This document shows, piece after piece, positions 1-7,075 of a stretch of DNA of 14,345 nucleotides (position 1 is the first letter of the stretch; each line of letters opens with the position of its first letter). A program made the translations under genes and the position numbers. A model generated the notes under the pieces. It searched no databases. It was not told where the DNA came from and saw only the letters and a list, made by a program, of their open reading frames with translations. Source of the DNA: Deltaproteobacteria bacterium (GTDB lineage Bacteria > Desulfobacterota > Desulfuromonadia > Desulfuromonadales > BM103); the NCBI GenBank assembly GCA_019313105.1, contig JAFDBW010000087.1, forward strand, positions 1 through 14,345. Reading direction: 5' to 3'.

Positions 1-657
1 AGGGCTTGGGCACAAGGCCGACTCGGCGTCGAGACCCGCATCATGTGATATTCGAACAATCTGCAGCAGGAGCAGCCCCAGAGTTTCCTCATCAACCTTA
101 ACCGGCATGTCCTGATCTATGAGCCGTTGTGTTGTTTCGGAATTCTTGCGGAAGTCCGGCAATTCCTCTTGACGTCCAGCTTTGTTCATTCTGGCGATCA
201 GTTTCTGCGCGCGTTGCAGTGCAGGCAGTTTGCCTGGCAGATGGTCCGCAAGACAGCTTTTGTTGTGGGTCGCTTCAGAGCGTTTGATCGATTCCCACTG
301 CATGTCCAGCTCGGTTTCTGTAAAATCACGATTTTCACGTGCAAAGACATGCGGGTGGCGCCGCAGAAGTTTTTCCGCAATGCACGCTGATACATCATAA
401 AAATCAAACTGACGGCGTTCTGAAAAAATCTGTGCCTGGAACACGACCTGCAGGAGCAGGTCACCAAGCTCGTCGAGAATAAGTTCCGTGTCGCCGTCTT
501 CAATGGCTTCTATCAGCTCGCAGGCTTCTTCAAGGATGTATGGAGCCAGGCTCTCCGGAGTCTGTTCCGTATCCCAGGGACAGCCCTCCGGAGCCCTCAG
601 GTCGCGCATGATTTTCAGCAGGGCGTCGATACTTTTATGAGGGTTTTTATGAGTCAT
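1..657 (-). CDS. mazG: MazG nucleoside triphosphate pyrophosphohydrolase (partial, 3' end off window)
   Basis: MazG hydrolyses (d)NTPs to NMP and pyrophosphate, which cleans the nucleotide pool. The visible 219 residues start at the ATG ending at 657 and stay open to the window edge. The first MazG domain looks complete: GCPWD near residue 25, the metal-binding EEACE (43-47), DELGD (62-66) and RRHPHVF (99-105), then LPALQRAQK (144-152). The second domain is unusual. The expected GFDW, EExxE and GD signatures are replaced by a region (about 160-195) reading ETTQR and TLGLL, so most acidic ligands are missing with no frameshift visible. The ATG has no good ribosome site close by. A perfect AAGGAG lies 6 bases before an in-frame CTG (676-678), which would add seven residues. 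Family assignment is firm; the start and the catalytic competence of the second domain are uncertain. Confidence 0.93.
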   Translation of the reverse strand, partial: MTHKNPHKSIDALLKIMRDLRAPEGCPWDTEQTPESLAPYILEEACELIEAIEDGDTELILDELGDLLLQVVFQAQIFSERRQFDFYDVSACIAEKLLRRHPHVFARENRDFTETELDMQWESIKRSEATHNKSCLADHLPGKLPALQRAQKLIARMNKAGRQEELPDFRKNSETTQRLIDQDMPVKVDEETLGLLLLQIVRISHDAGLDAESALCPSP

Positions 658-684
658 CTTGGATCTTTTCCCAAACAGTGTTGA

Positions 685-690
685 CTCCTT
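685..690 (-). promoter_or_regulatory. Strong Shine-Dalgarno AAGGAG upstream of mazG, fitting a CTG start
   Basis: On the minus strand AAGGAG is followed by six bases and then CTG (676-678), in frame with mazG, with an in-frame TAG just upstream. The annotated ATG at 655-657 is 27 bases from this site and has only weak purine stretches in front of it. CTG initiation is rare, so this is a candidate only. Confidence 0.4.
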
Positions 691-710
691 CTACCGCAGC
701 TCACAAAAGA

Positions 711-750
711 TTGCAAGTGACCGTAATTTCGGGGCACTTAAGTCTTGCAA
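711..750. repeat. Inverted repeat TTGCAAG / CTTGCAA in the mazG-yceD divergent region
   Basis: TTGCAAG (711-717) and its exact reverse complement CTTGCAA (744-750) are 26 bases apart. A palindromic ACTTAAGT (736-743) sits directly before the second arm. The pair lies between the mazG start and the yceD promoter, so it could be an operator. The arms are only 7 bases, so chance is a real possibility. Confidence 0.25.
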
Positions 751-807
751 ATTTATCTTTAATACGTTAATAGAAGGGACTTGGTTTCAGGCTGGGGTGA
801 AAACATC

Positions 808-835
808 TTGACTGTTTCCGAGAGGTTTCTATACT
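808..835 (+). promoter_or_regulatory. Sigma-70 type promoter for the yceD-rpmF-plsX-fab operon
   Basis: TTGACT (808-813) and TATACT (830-835) are separated by 16 bases. Each matches the consensus hexamer at five of six positions. Transcription would start near 842, giving a leader of about 29 bases before the yceD GTG at 871. It is the only convincing promoter I see in the window and the likely main entry point for the downstream gene string. Confidence 0.7.
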
Positions 836-870
836 GGCGCCCTGCCTGTGTTGCAATGAGGTAAATTGTC

Positions 871-1410
871 GTGCTTATACAGATCGACAAGCTGAAAAGG
901 CGGCCGCGCCAGATTGAGATTGATGAACAGGCATCTGACTTTTCAGTCTTGCGTGAACTCATTGATCAAGGCACGGTCGTTTTCAAGGATAATATCCGCG
1001 GCACCATGACCGCAACCTGGGTGGGTAAGATCGTCGAGGTGTCAGGCAATCTGCGGACGACGATAACCTCATCGTGCGGGCGTTGCCTGAAGCCGATTAC
1101 CAGTCACCTGCAGATTGAAGTCTTACTCTGTTATAGTGAATTGGCCGGTGACGAAGAAGATGTTGCCGAAGAAGTGGAATTACACAGTGAAGACCTGGGC
1201 CTGATATCATTCTCCGGTACGGAGATAGACCTGCGTCCAGATATACAGCAGGAGATTATCATGGCCATTCCGCAACAGCTTGTTTGCGAAGATGCGTGCA
1301 AGGGGCTCTGCCCAAACTGCGGTATTGACTTGAACCGTGAACAATGTACCTGCGCCCCGCCGGTTTTCCATGCCGGTCTTGCTGCGCTGAAAAACTTCAG
1401 ATTAGAATAA
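871..1410 (+). CDS. yceD: DUF177 / YceD family protein, 23S rRNA accumulation factor
   Basis: The product is 179 residues and belongs to the DUF177/YceD family, almost always encoded just before rpmF. Members have been linked to accumulation of 23S rRNA. Visible hallmarks are a CxxC pair (C69, C72, CGRCL), then a C-terminal cysteine cluster with C139, C143, C147 and C150 (ACKGLCPNCG) and CTC at 159-161, suggesting bound metal. An acidic stretch rich in E and D lies between (about 93-108). Translation starts at GTG, supported by TGAGGT at 857-862 with 8 bases of spacing. The gene is first in the operon, 71 bases ahead of rpmF. The family call is secure; the molecular activity is not established by the sequence. 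Confidence 0.88.
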   Translation: MLIQIDKLKRRPRQIEIDEQASDFSVLRELIDQGTVVFKDNIRGTMTATWVGKIVEVSGNLRTTITSSCGRCLKPITSHLQIEVLLCYSELAGDEEDVAEEVELHSEDLGLISFSGTEIDLRPDIQQEIIMAIPQQLVCEDACKGLCPNCGIDLNREQCTCAPPVFHAGLAALKNFRLE

Positions 1411-1419
1411 TCAGTTAAC

Positions 1420-1432
1420 GGGCATGATGCCC
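1420..1432 (+). other. Small palindrome GGGCATGATGCCC between yceD and rpmF
   Basis: GGGCAT and ATGCCC are perfect complements around a single G, so the RNA could form a short hairpin with a tiny loop. It lies ten bases after the yceD stop and has no T tract, so it is not an intrinsic terminator. It could be an mRNA processing or stability element, or have no function. Confidence 0.3.
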
Positions 1433-1481
1433 ATAATAGATCAGACCAGATGAAACGATATATTAAGGAGACTTTTTAAAA

Positions 1482-1661
1482 ATGGCAGTACCGAAGAAAA
1501 AAACCTCGAAATCTAAGCGCAATATGCGCCGCTCCCACGATGGCTTGCAAACTCCCGGTATCTCTCTCTGTCCGCAATGCAAGGAACCCAAGCAGGCTCA
1601 TCGCGCTTGTCCTTCCTGCGGTTACTACAAGGGCAAGGAAGTCCTCAACACTGAAGAATAA
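1482..1661 (+). CDS. rpmF: 50S ribosomal protein bL32
   Basis: This 59-residue protein is bL32 of the large ribosomal subunit. It begins MAVPKKKTSKSKR and continues with the typical RRSHD segment (17-20). It is the zinc-ribbon form: two CxxC pairs at C30/C33 (CPQC) and C43/C46 (CPSC) should hold one zinc ion, and the following GYYKG is also typical. The start ATG is preceded by AAGGAG (1465-1470) with an 11-base spacer. Its stop codon overlaps the sequence AAGGG that serves as the likely ribosome site of plsX, so the two genes are probably translationally coupled. The yceD-rpmF-plsX order is widely conserved and ties ribosome production to membrane lipid synthesis. Confidence 0.97.
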   Translation: MAVPKKKTSKSKRNMRRSHDGLQTPGISLCPQCKEPKQAHRACPSCGYYKGKEVLNTEE

Positions 1662-1672
1662 GGGCGCTTCCT

Positions 1673-2719
1673 TTGAATAGTCGTCCCATAGTCGCCATTG
1701 ATGTCATGGGGGGAGATAATGCCCCTGCTGATGAAATTACCGGTGCCGTCATGGCTGCCCGGAAGTGGCAGATTCCAGTTGTCCTGGTTGGTCAGTCCGA
1801 ACTTGTTGAGAAGGAGTTGGCAAACCACGATATCTCGGGCCTCGATGTCAGAGTCGTCCAGGCGAGTGAAGTCGTCGGTATGCAAGACTCTGCCTCTGAT
1901 GCCGTCCGCAAGAAAAAGGATTCATCAATCCGCGTTGCGTTTGACCTGGTCAAGCGGGGCGAGGCCAGTGCGGTCGTCAGTACAGGCAATTCCGGGGCCA
2001 CGATGGCTGCCGGGATGTTTGTGCTGAAACGTATTCCCGGCATTGACCGCCCGGCGATTGCAACGGTGGTCCCCAACCTGAAGGACCAGACGATTATCCT
2101 CGACGTCGGCGGCAATGTAGACTGCAAACCCATTCATCTCGTCCAGTTCGCCCTGATGGGAAGTGTCTTCAGCGCCCAGATGTTTGGAAAAAAATCTCCA
2201 AGGGTTGGATTGTTGTCAAATGGTGAAGAAGAATCCAAGGGGAATGAGCTGACGCGTCTGGCCAACCTGAAACTCAAGGAAACATCCTTGAATTATGCCG
2301 GCTACACCGAAGGTCGCGATATTTACAATGGCAAGGTTGATGTCGTTGTCTGCGACGGTTTTGTCGGTAACGTCGTGCTGAAAGTTTCAGAAGGCCTCGC
2401 GGAAGCGATGGGGCTGATGCTACGCAAGGAGTTCAGCTCAAGGCTCTTTTCCAGGATCGGTTACCTGCTGGTCAAGCCTTCCCTGAAGGCTTTCCGCAAT
2501 AAGGTCGATTACGCTACGTATGGTGGCGCTCCCCTGCTGGGTATCCAGGGCACCGCGATGATTTGTCATGGCAGCTCCAGCCCGAAAGCGATCAAAAATG
2601 CCATCAAAATGGCCCATGATTACGATAAGCGCCAGGTCAAGAATCGTATGATCGAACGTCTCGATGAAGTTCGCATGGAAATCAAGGATGATGCTGATCC
2701 TGCTGAGGCTGTCAGTTAA
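1673..2719 (+). CDS. plsX: Phosphate acyltransferase PlsX
   Basis: PlsX converts acyl-ACP and phosphate to acyl-phosphate, the donor that PlsY uses to acylate glycerol 3-phosphate at the start of phospholipid synthesis. It is a peripheral membrane enzyme. The 348 residues match the usual length. Recognisable parts are the N-terminal AIDVMGGDNAP (8-18), STGNSGATMA (103-112), LDVGGNVDCKP (143-153), NGEEESKGNEL (183-193), CDGFVGNV (227-234) and YGGAPLLGIQG (283-293) followed by HGSS. The start is TTG at 1673. AGGG (1661-1664), overlapping the rpmF stop, sits 8 bases upstream, and the first ATG inside the frame would cut into the conserved N-terminus. FabH follows after 24 bases. Confidence 0.97.
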   Translation: MNSRPIVAIDVMGGDNAPADEITGAVMAARKWQIPVVLVGQSELVEKELANHDISGLDVRVVQASEVVGMQDSASDAVRKKKDSSIRVAFDLVKRGEASAVVSTGNSGATMAAGMFVLKRIPGIDRPAIATVVPNLKDQTIILDVGGNVDCKPIHLVQFALMGSVFSAQMFGKKSPRVGLLSNGEEESKGNELTRLANLKLKETSLNYAGYTEGRDIYNGKVDVVVCDGFVGNVVLKVSEGLAEAMGLMLRKEFSSRLFSRIGYLLVKPSLKAFRNKVDYATYGGAPLLGIQGTAMICHGSSSPKAIKNAIKMAHDYDKRQVKNRMIERLDEVRMEIKDDADPAEAVS

Positions 2720-2743
2720 CTGCACACTGCAAGGAGCAGAACA

Positions 2744-3724
2744 GTGATTAGAGCTCGTATTACCGGTACCGGATCTTACGTCCCCGAAAAAATTCTGACC
2801 AATAAGGATTTCGAAAAGTATCTCGACACCACGGATGAGTGGATCGTCGCCCGCACCGGCATCAGGGAGCGACACATCGCTGCAGAAGGCGAGAATACCT
2901 CGGATTTGTGTCTAAAAGCGGCCCGTAATGCAATCGATATGGCCGGTATAAAGGCTGAAGATATTGATTTGATCGTCGTCGCGACGATCACCGGAGATTA
3001 TCCTTGGCCGGCAACAGCCTGTATCGTTCAGAACAAACTCGGTGCCAAGCAGTGCGGGGCTTATGATATTTCCGCAGCCTGTAGCGGTTTTATCTATGCC
3101 CTGAGTAATGCTGTTGCCCAGATTGAATCAGGAACGATTAAACGGGCTCTGGTCATCGGTGCCGAGACGCTTTCGCGCATCGTTGATTATAATGACCGCA
3201 ACACCTGTCTGTTGTTCGGCGATGCTGCCGGTGCTGTGGTGCTCGAAGCCCGGGAAGGCGAGCGGGGAATCCTTTCTTCACATCTACACTCTGATGGGTC
3301 CTATTTTGAATTGTTGGGGCAACCCGCATTCGGTACCGCTGTCACGCCAACCGAGGAAATCGTCCGTGATCGTGGTTATTTTCTGACCATGCAGGGTAAT
3401 GAGGTTTTCAAGGTCGCGGTGAAGATGCTGGCTGAGGTTGCCCAGGAGGCAGTTGAGGCCAATGGCATGACGGTCGACGATATTGATCTTCTGATCCCGC
3501 ATCAGGCCAATATCAGGATTCTCGAAGCAACTGCCAAACGCATGAAATTGCCGTCTGAGAAAGTCTATATCAATGTTGATCGATTCGGCAACACCTCAGC
3601 TGCGACGATTCCTCTGGCCCTTGATGAAGCCAATCGGGCTGGCAAACTGAAAGAGAATGACCTCCTTGTGCTGAATGCCTTCGGTGGTGGTTTTACCTGG
3701 GCTGCGACCTGTCTGCGCTGGTAG
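2744..3724 (+). CDS. fabH: Beta-ketoacyl-ACP synthase III (FabH)
   Basis: FabH starts fatty acid chains by condensing acetyl-CoA, or another short acyl-CoA, with malonyl-ACP. At 326 residues it has normal length. The catalytic triad is visible: Cys113 in ISAACSGF, His253 in IPHQANIRI and Asn283 in RFGNTSAATIP. The C-terminal GGGFTWAA motif is also present. The start is GTG, with AAGGAG (2731-2736) seven bases upstream, and the N-terminus (ITGTGSYVPE) is as expected for the family. Substrate preference for straight or branched primers cannot be told from the sequence. It is followed 19 bases later by fabD. Confidence 0.97.
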   Translation: MIRARITGTGSYVPEKILTNKDFEKYLDTTDEWIVARTGIRERHIAAEGENTSDLCLKAARNAIDMAGIKAEDIDLIVVATITGDYPWPATACIVQNKLGAKQCGAYDISAACSGFIYALSNAVAQIESGTIKRALVIGAETLSRIVDYNDRNTCLLFGDAAGAVVLEAREGERGILSSHLHSDGSYFELLGQPAFGTAVTPTEEIVRDRGYFLTMQGNEVFKVAVKMLAEVAQEAVEANGMTVDDIDLLIPHQANIRILEATAKRMKLPSEKVYINVDRFGNTSAATIPLALDEANRAGKLKENDLLVLNAFGGGFTWAATCLRW

Positions 3725-3743
3725 ATTGGGAGATTGAGCTGAT

Positions 3744-4664
3744 ATGATCGCTTTTTTGTTTCCTGGACAAGGCTCACAACATGCCGGGATGGGGAAAGAC
3801 CTCGCAGAAAACTTTCCGGTTGCCCGGCAGGTTTTTGAAGAGGCGAACGATGCATTGGGTGTTGACCTGGCTTCTCTCTGTTTCAACGGACCGGAAGAAG
3901 ATCTGAAGTTGACAGCCAATACGCAACCGGCAATACTCACAACCAGTATTGCCGCACTGCGTGTTCTGGAAACCGAGATCGGAATTGCACCGAATTGTGC
4001 CGCGGGTCATTCTCTTGGTGAATACAGTGCACTGGTCTGTGCCGGTGCCCTGAACTTTGCCGATGCAGTCCGAATCGTTCGGCAGCGCGGAACCTTCATG
4101 CAAGAGGCCGTTCCGCTAGGCACAGGCGCCATGGCAGCAATCCTGGGTCTTGATAAGGAAACCTTGGAGAGGGTCTGTCAGGATGCCGCCCAAGGGCAGG
4201 TGGTTTCACCGGCAAATTTCAACAGTGCCGGTCAGGTGGTCATTGCAGGCAACACTGAAGCTGTCGACCGTGCCATGAACCTTGCAAAAGAACATGGTGC
4301 CAAGCGTGCGTTGCCGCTGCCGGTCAGTGCTCCGTTCCATTGCAGCCTGATGATCCCCGCCGGAGAACGATTGGCGGACGTTCTCGCCGATATCAAGGTC
4401 GGTGACATGACCGTTCCGGTGATCACGAACGTTGAGGCGACCCCCAATCAGGACGCATCGCGTGTTTGCCAACTGCTGGTTGACCAGGTCAGTGCGCCAG
4501 TTCTATGGGAAGACACAATCGCCTGTATGATCAAACTTGATGTCGAGCGTTATATTGAGATTGGCCCAGGCAAAGTTCTGGCCGGTCTGGTCAAGAGAAT
4601 GGCCAAGGATAGCACCATTCAGAATGTACAAAATGTTTCTGATATCAGAGTGTTAACTGAATAA
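3744..4664 (+). CDS. fabD: Malonyl-CoA:ACP transacylase (FabD)
   Basis: FabD loads malonyl groups from malonyl-CoA onto acyl carrier protein, supplying the two-carbon units for elongation. The 306-residue protein shows the N-terminal FPGQGSQ (6-12), the nucleophile elbow GHSLGEYSAL with Ser90, a conserved arginine in RQRG (Arg115) and the catalytic His199 in SAPFHC. The C-terminal IEIGPGKVL motif (about 271-279) completes the fold. GGGAG and a GAG close to the ATG serve as the ribosome site. It lies between fabH and fabG with gaps of 19 and 20 bases, so co-transcription is expected. Nothing unusual is seen. Confidence 0.97.
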   Translation: MIAFLFPGQGSQHAGMGKDLAENFPVARQVFEEANDALGVDLASLCFNGPEEDLKLTANTQPAILTTSIAALRVLETEIGIAPNCAAGHSLGEYSALVCAGALNFADAVRIVRQRGTFMQEAVPLGTGAMAAILGLDKETLERVCQDAAQGQVVSPANFNSAGQVVIAGNTEAVDRAMNLAKEHGAKRALPLPVSAPFHCSLMIPAGERLADVLADIKVGDMTVPVITNVEATPNQDASRVCQLLVDQVSAPVLWEDTIACMIKLDVERYIEIGPGKVLAGLVKRMAKDSTIQNVQNVSDIRVLTE

Positions 4665-4684
4665 CCCTGGAGGTCTGTTTAAAC

Positions 4685-5422
4685 ATGCTGTCTGAGAAAG
4701 TAGCCATAGTGACGGGCGCATCACGTGGAATTGGTCGCTGTATTGCCCTTGCACTTGCCGCACAAGGCGCTAAAGTTGTTGCGTCGGCTCGGAATGCCGA
4801 AGCGTTGGATAAACTTGTTGAGGAAATCAAGCAACAAGGTGGCGAGGCCACCGCTGTTGTTGGCGACGTCGCTGTCGACACTGACGCCTCAGAACTCATC
4901 GATCAGGCTGTTGCCAAATATGGTCAGCTTGACATTCTGGTCAACAACGCCGGTATTACCCGCGACGGTCTACTGTTACGCATGAAAAACGAGGACTGGG
5001 ACGCAGTCCTTGACACGAACCTGAAAGGGGCTTTCCTCTGTATTCGTGCCGCGGCCAAGGTAATGAGTAAACAAAGGTCAGGTCGGATTATCAATATCTC
5101 GTCTGTGGTCGGCGAGATGGGTAACGCCGGCCAGGCGAACTACTGTGCCAGCAAGGCCGGGCTTCTCGGCCTGACCAAATCTGTAGCGCGCGAACTGGCT
5201 CGACGAAATGTCACTGTCAACGCAATTACGCCTGGCTTCATTGTCACGGATATGACCGATGACATGACCGATAAAGCCCGTCAGGCAATGACCGAGCAGA
5301 TCCCCCTGGGACGTCTCGGTGAGGTGGATGATATCGCAAATGCCGTAATTTTCCTGGCTTCTGACCAGTCTTCCTATATAACCGGTCAGGTTCTCGGAAT
5401 CAATGGCGGCATGTATATGTAA
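4685..5422 (+). CDS. fabG: 3-oxoacyl-ACP reductase (FabG)
   Basis: FabG reduces 3-oxoacyl-ACP to 3-hydroxyacyl-ACP with NADPH, the first reductive step of each elongation round. It is a classical short-chain dehydrogenase of 245 residues. The cofactor motif TGASRGIG is at 10-17, NNAG at 87-90, and the catalytic residues Asn112, Ser140, Tyr153 and Lys157 (YCASK) are all present. The C-terminus ends in the usual GQVLGINGGMYM. TGGAGGT at 4668-4674 precedes the ATG by ten bases. Many paralogues share this fold, but the position between fabD and acpP makes FabG the clear choice. Confidence 0.97.
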   Translation: MLSEKVAIVTGASRGIGRCIALALAAQGAKVVASARNAEALDKLVEEIKQQGGEATAVVGDVAVDTDASELIDQAVAKYGQLDILVNNAGITRDGLLLRMKNEDWDAVLDTNLKGAFLCIRAAAKVMSKQRSGRIINISSVVGEMGNAGQANYCASKAGLLGLTKSVARELARRNVTVNAITPGFIVTDMTDDMTDKARQAMTEQIPLGRLGEVDDIANAVIFLASDQSSYITGQVLGINGGMYM

Positions 5423-5493
5423 ACAACCGTGTAGATACACAACATAAACGAGGCGGTCAGAGATCGAATCGAAACCACAAGGAGGATTGTACA

Positions 5494-5727
5494 ATGTCCA
5501 GTATTAATGAGCGTATCAAGCAGATTGTTGCAGAGCAGTTGGGTGTAGATGAGGATCAGGTGACCAACGAAGCGTCCTTCATGGACGATCTCGGGGCGGA
5601 CTCCCTGGATACCGTTGAACTGGTCATGGCCCTTGAAGAAGAATTTGACATCGAGATTTCCGATGAAGATGCTGAAAAAATTCAGACCGTTCAGGATGCC
5701 ATCGATTATATCGGCGAAAGTGCCTAA
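5494..5727 (+). CDS. acpP: Acyl carrier protein
   Basis: ACP carries growing acyl chains on a phosphopantetheine arm. The 77-residue acidic protein has the standard modification site GADSLDTVEL, with Ser37 as the attachment residue, in a fold rich in E and D. It has the strongest ribosome site in the window, AAGGAGG (5479-5485) eight bases before the ATG. That fits ACP being needed in far larger amounts than the enzymes around it. It is flanked by a 71-base gap before and a 111-base gap after, the latter holding a strong hairpin that may limit read-through into fabF. Confidence 0.98.
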   Translation: MSSINERIKQIVAEQLGVDEDQVTNEASFMDDLGADSLDTVELVMALEEEFDIEISDEDAEKIQTVQDAIDYIGESA

Positions 5728-5737
5728 GTTCCGGGTG

Positions 5738-5758
5738 ACCACAAGCGCCAAGTGTGGT
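5738..5758 (+). other. Short stem-loop directly after acpP
   Basis: ACCACA (5738-5743) pairs with TGTGGT (5753-5758) around a nine-base loop. The right arm can instead pair locally, as in GTGGTTGCCAC, so alternative structures are possible. There is no T tract. It lies just upstream of the stronger hairpin at 5780-5807 and could contribute to 3'-end stability of the acpP message. Confidence 0.3.
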
Positions 5759-5779
5759 TGCCACATATATCATAACCTT

Positions 5780-5807
5780 CCCCGGCAACCTGAACTGGTT
5801 GCCGGGG
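5780..5807 (+). terminator. Perfect 11-bp hairpin between acpP and fabF, probable attenuator or mRNA stabiliser
   Basis: CCCCGGCAACC (5780-5790) and GGTTGCCGGGG (5797-5807) are exact complements with the six-base loop TGAACT. The sequence after the stem, ACTGGTTTTG, has only four consecutive T residues starting five bases from the stem, so it is a weak terminator at best. It ends 14 bases before the fabF ribosome site. The likely effect is partial termination or protection of the upstream acpP RNA from 3' decay, giving more ACP than FabF. Confidence 0.6.
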
Positions 5808-5838
5808 ACTGGTTTTGTGTTGGGAGGATATAAGCCTC

Positions 5839-7071
5839 ATGCGCAGAGTCGTTGTAACAGGCCTGGGAATTACTTCACCCCTGGGAACAGGTCTAGAAAA
5901 AAACTGGGATGCGTTGACCAATGGTCGCTCCGGGATTGGTCCGATTACTCATTTTGACGCAACCGATTTTCCGGTCAAATTCGCCGGTGAAGTCAGAGAC
6001 TTGTCCCTTGATGACTTTATCGACAAGAAAGAGGCCCGTAAAATGGACCTCTTCATCCATTATGCGCTTGCTGCTGCGACCATGGCACTTGAAGATTCCG
6101 GCCTAGAGATCAATCAGGATAACGCTGAACGTGTCGGTGTTGTCGTCGGATCGGGGATGGGTGGACTACCATCCATTGAGAAATTCCACGGTGCTTTTCT
6201 TGAGGGTGGGTATCGCAAAATCAGTCCTTTCTTCATCCCGATGTCGATTATCAATCTGGCCGCTGGCCAGATTTCGATAAAGCATGGTGCCAAGGGGCCA
6301 AATATCGCTCCGGTGTCAGCCTGTGCCACTGGCACACATGCGATCGGTGATGCTTTTCGCATGATCCAGCGTGGCGATGCAGATGCAGTCATTTCTGGTG
6401 GCGCCGAGTCAACGGTCTGTCCACTCGGTATTGGTGGTTTTTCGGTAATGAAGGCGCTATCGACGCGCAATGAAGACCCCCTGGCAGCCAGCCGACCTTT
6501 TGACAAGAACCGCGACGGCTTCGTTATGGGAGAAGGTTCCGGGATCGTTGTCCTCGAAGAATATGAGTCGGCGAAAAAACGTGGAGCGAGGATTTACAGC
6601 GAGGTGCTCGGCTACGGTCTGACTGCAGATGCCCATCACCTGACGGCACCGTCGCCGGGCGGCGAAGGTGCGGCCCGCTGTATGCAGATGGCTCTTGATA
6701 CCGCCGGGCTGAACCCGGAAGATGTTGATTATATCAATGCCCATGGGACGTCCACGCCGTTCAATGACCTTTACGAGACGATGGCGATCAAGTCGGTGTT
6801 CGGCGATCATGCCAGGAAGTTGATGATCAGCTCGACCAAGAGCATGACCGGACACCTGCTCGGCGCAGCCGGTGGTATCGAAGCGATCTTCTCGCTGCTT
6901 GCCATCTCTCGCGGAGTCGTGCCACCGACTATCAACTATACGGAGCCGGATCCCGAGTGCGACCTGGATTACGTGCCGAATGAAGCACGCCAGTCGAATC
7001 TGAAAGTCGCAATTTCCAATTCGCTTGGATTCGGCGGCACCAACGCGACAATCCTGTTCCGCAAGGTCTGA
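5839..7071 (+). CDS. fabF: Beta-ketoacyl-ACP synthase II (FabF)
   Basis: FabF condenses malonyl-ACP with longer acyl-ACPs during elongation. I start it at the ATG at 5839, giving 410 residues beginning MRRVVVTGLG, because GGGAGGAT (5822-5829) lies nine bases upstream. An in-frame TTG at 5815 would add eight residues that do not look conserved and would place the start inside the leader. Catalytic residues are Cys162 (SACATG), His302 (NAHGTSTP), Lys334 (STKSMTGH) and His339. The C-terminal NSLGFGGTNATI is typical. The stop is separated from rpiB by four bases, so the two are probably coupled. A strong hairpin in the 111-base leader may tune its expression. Confidence 0.97.
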   Translation: MRRVVVTGLGITSPLGTGLEKNWDALTNGRSGIGPITHFDATDFPVKFAGEVRDLSLDDFIDKKEARKMDLFIHYALAAATMALEDSGLEINQDNAERVGVVVGSGMGGLPSIEKFHGAFLEGGYRKISPFFIPMSIINLAAGQISIKHGAKGPNIAPVSACATGTHAIGDAFRMIQRGDADAVISGGAESTVCPLGIGGFSVMKALSTRNEDPLAASRPFDKNRDGFVMGEGSGIVVLEEYESAKKRGARIYSEVLGYGLTADAHHLTAPSPGGEGAARCMQMALDTAGLNPEDVDYINAHGTSTPFNDLYETMAIKSVFGDHARKLMISSTKSMTGHLLGAAGGIEAIFSLLAISRGVVPPTINYTEPDPECDLDYVPNEARQSNLKVAISNSLGFGGTNATILFRKV

Positions 7072-7075
7072 GCAG

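Noticed and set aside
5815..5838. Upstream TTG start for fabF
   Set aside because: The GGGAGGAT ribosome site at 5822-5829 fits the ATG at 5839 and would lie inside the coding region if TTG were used.
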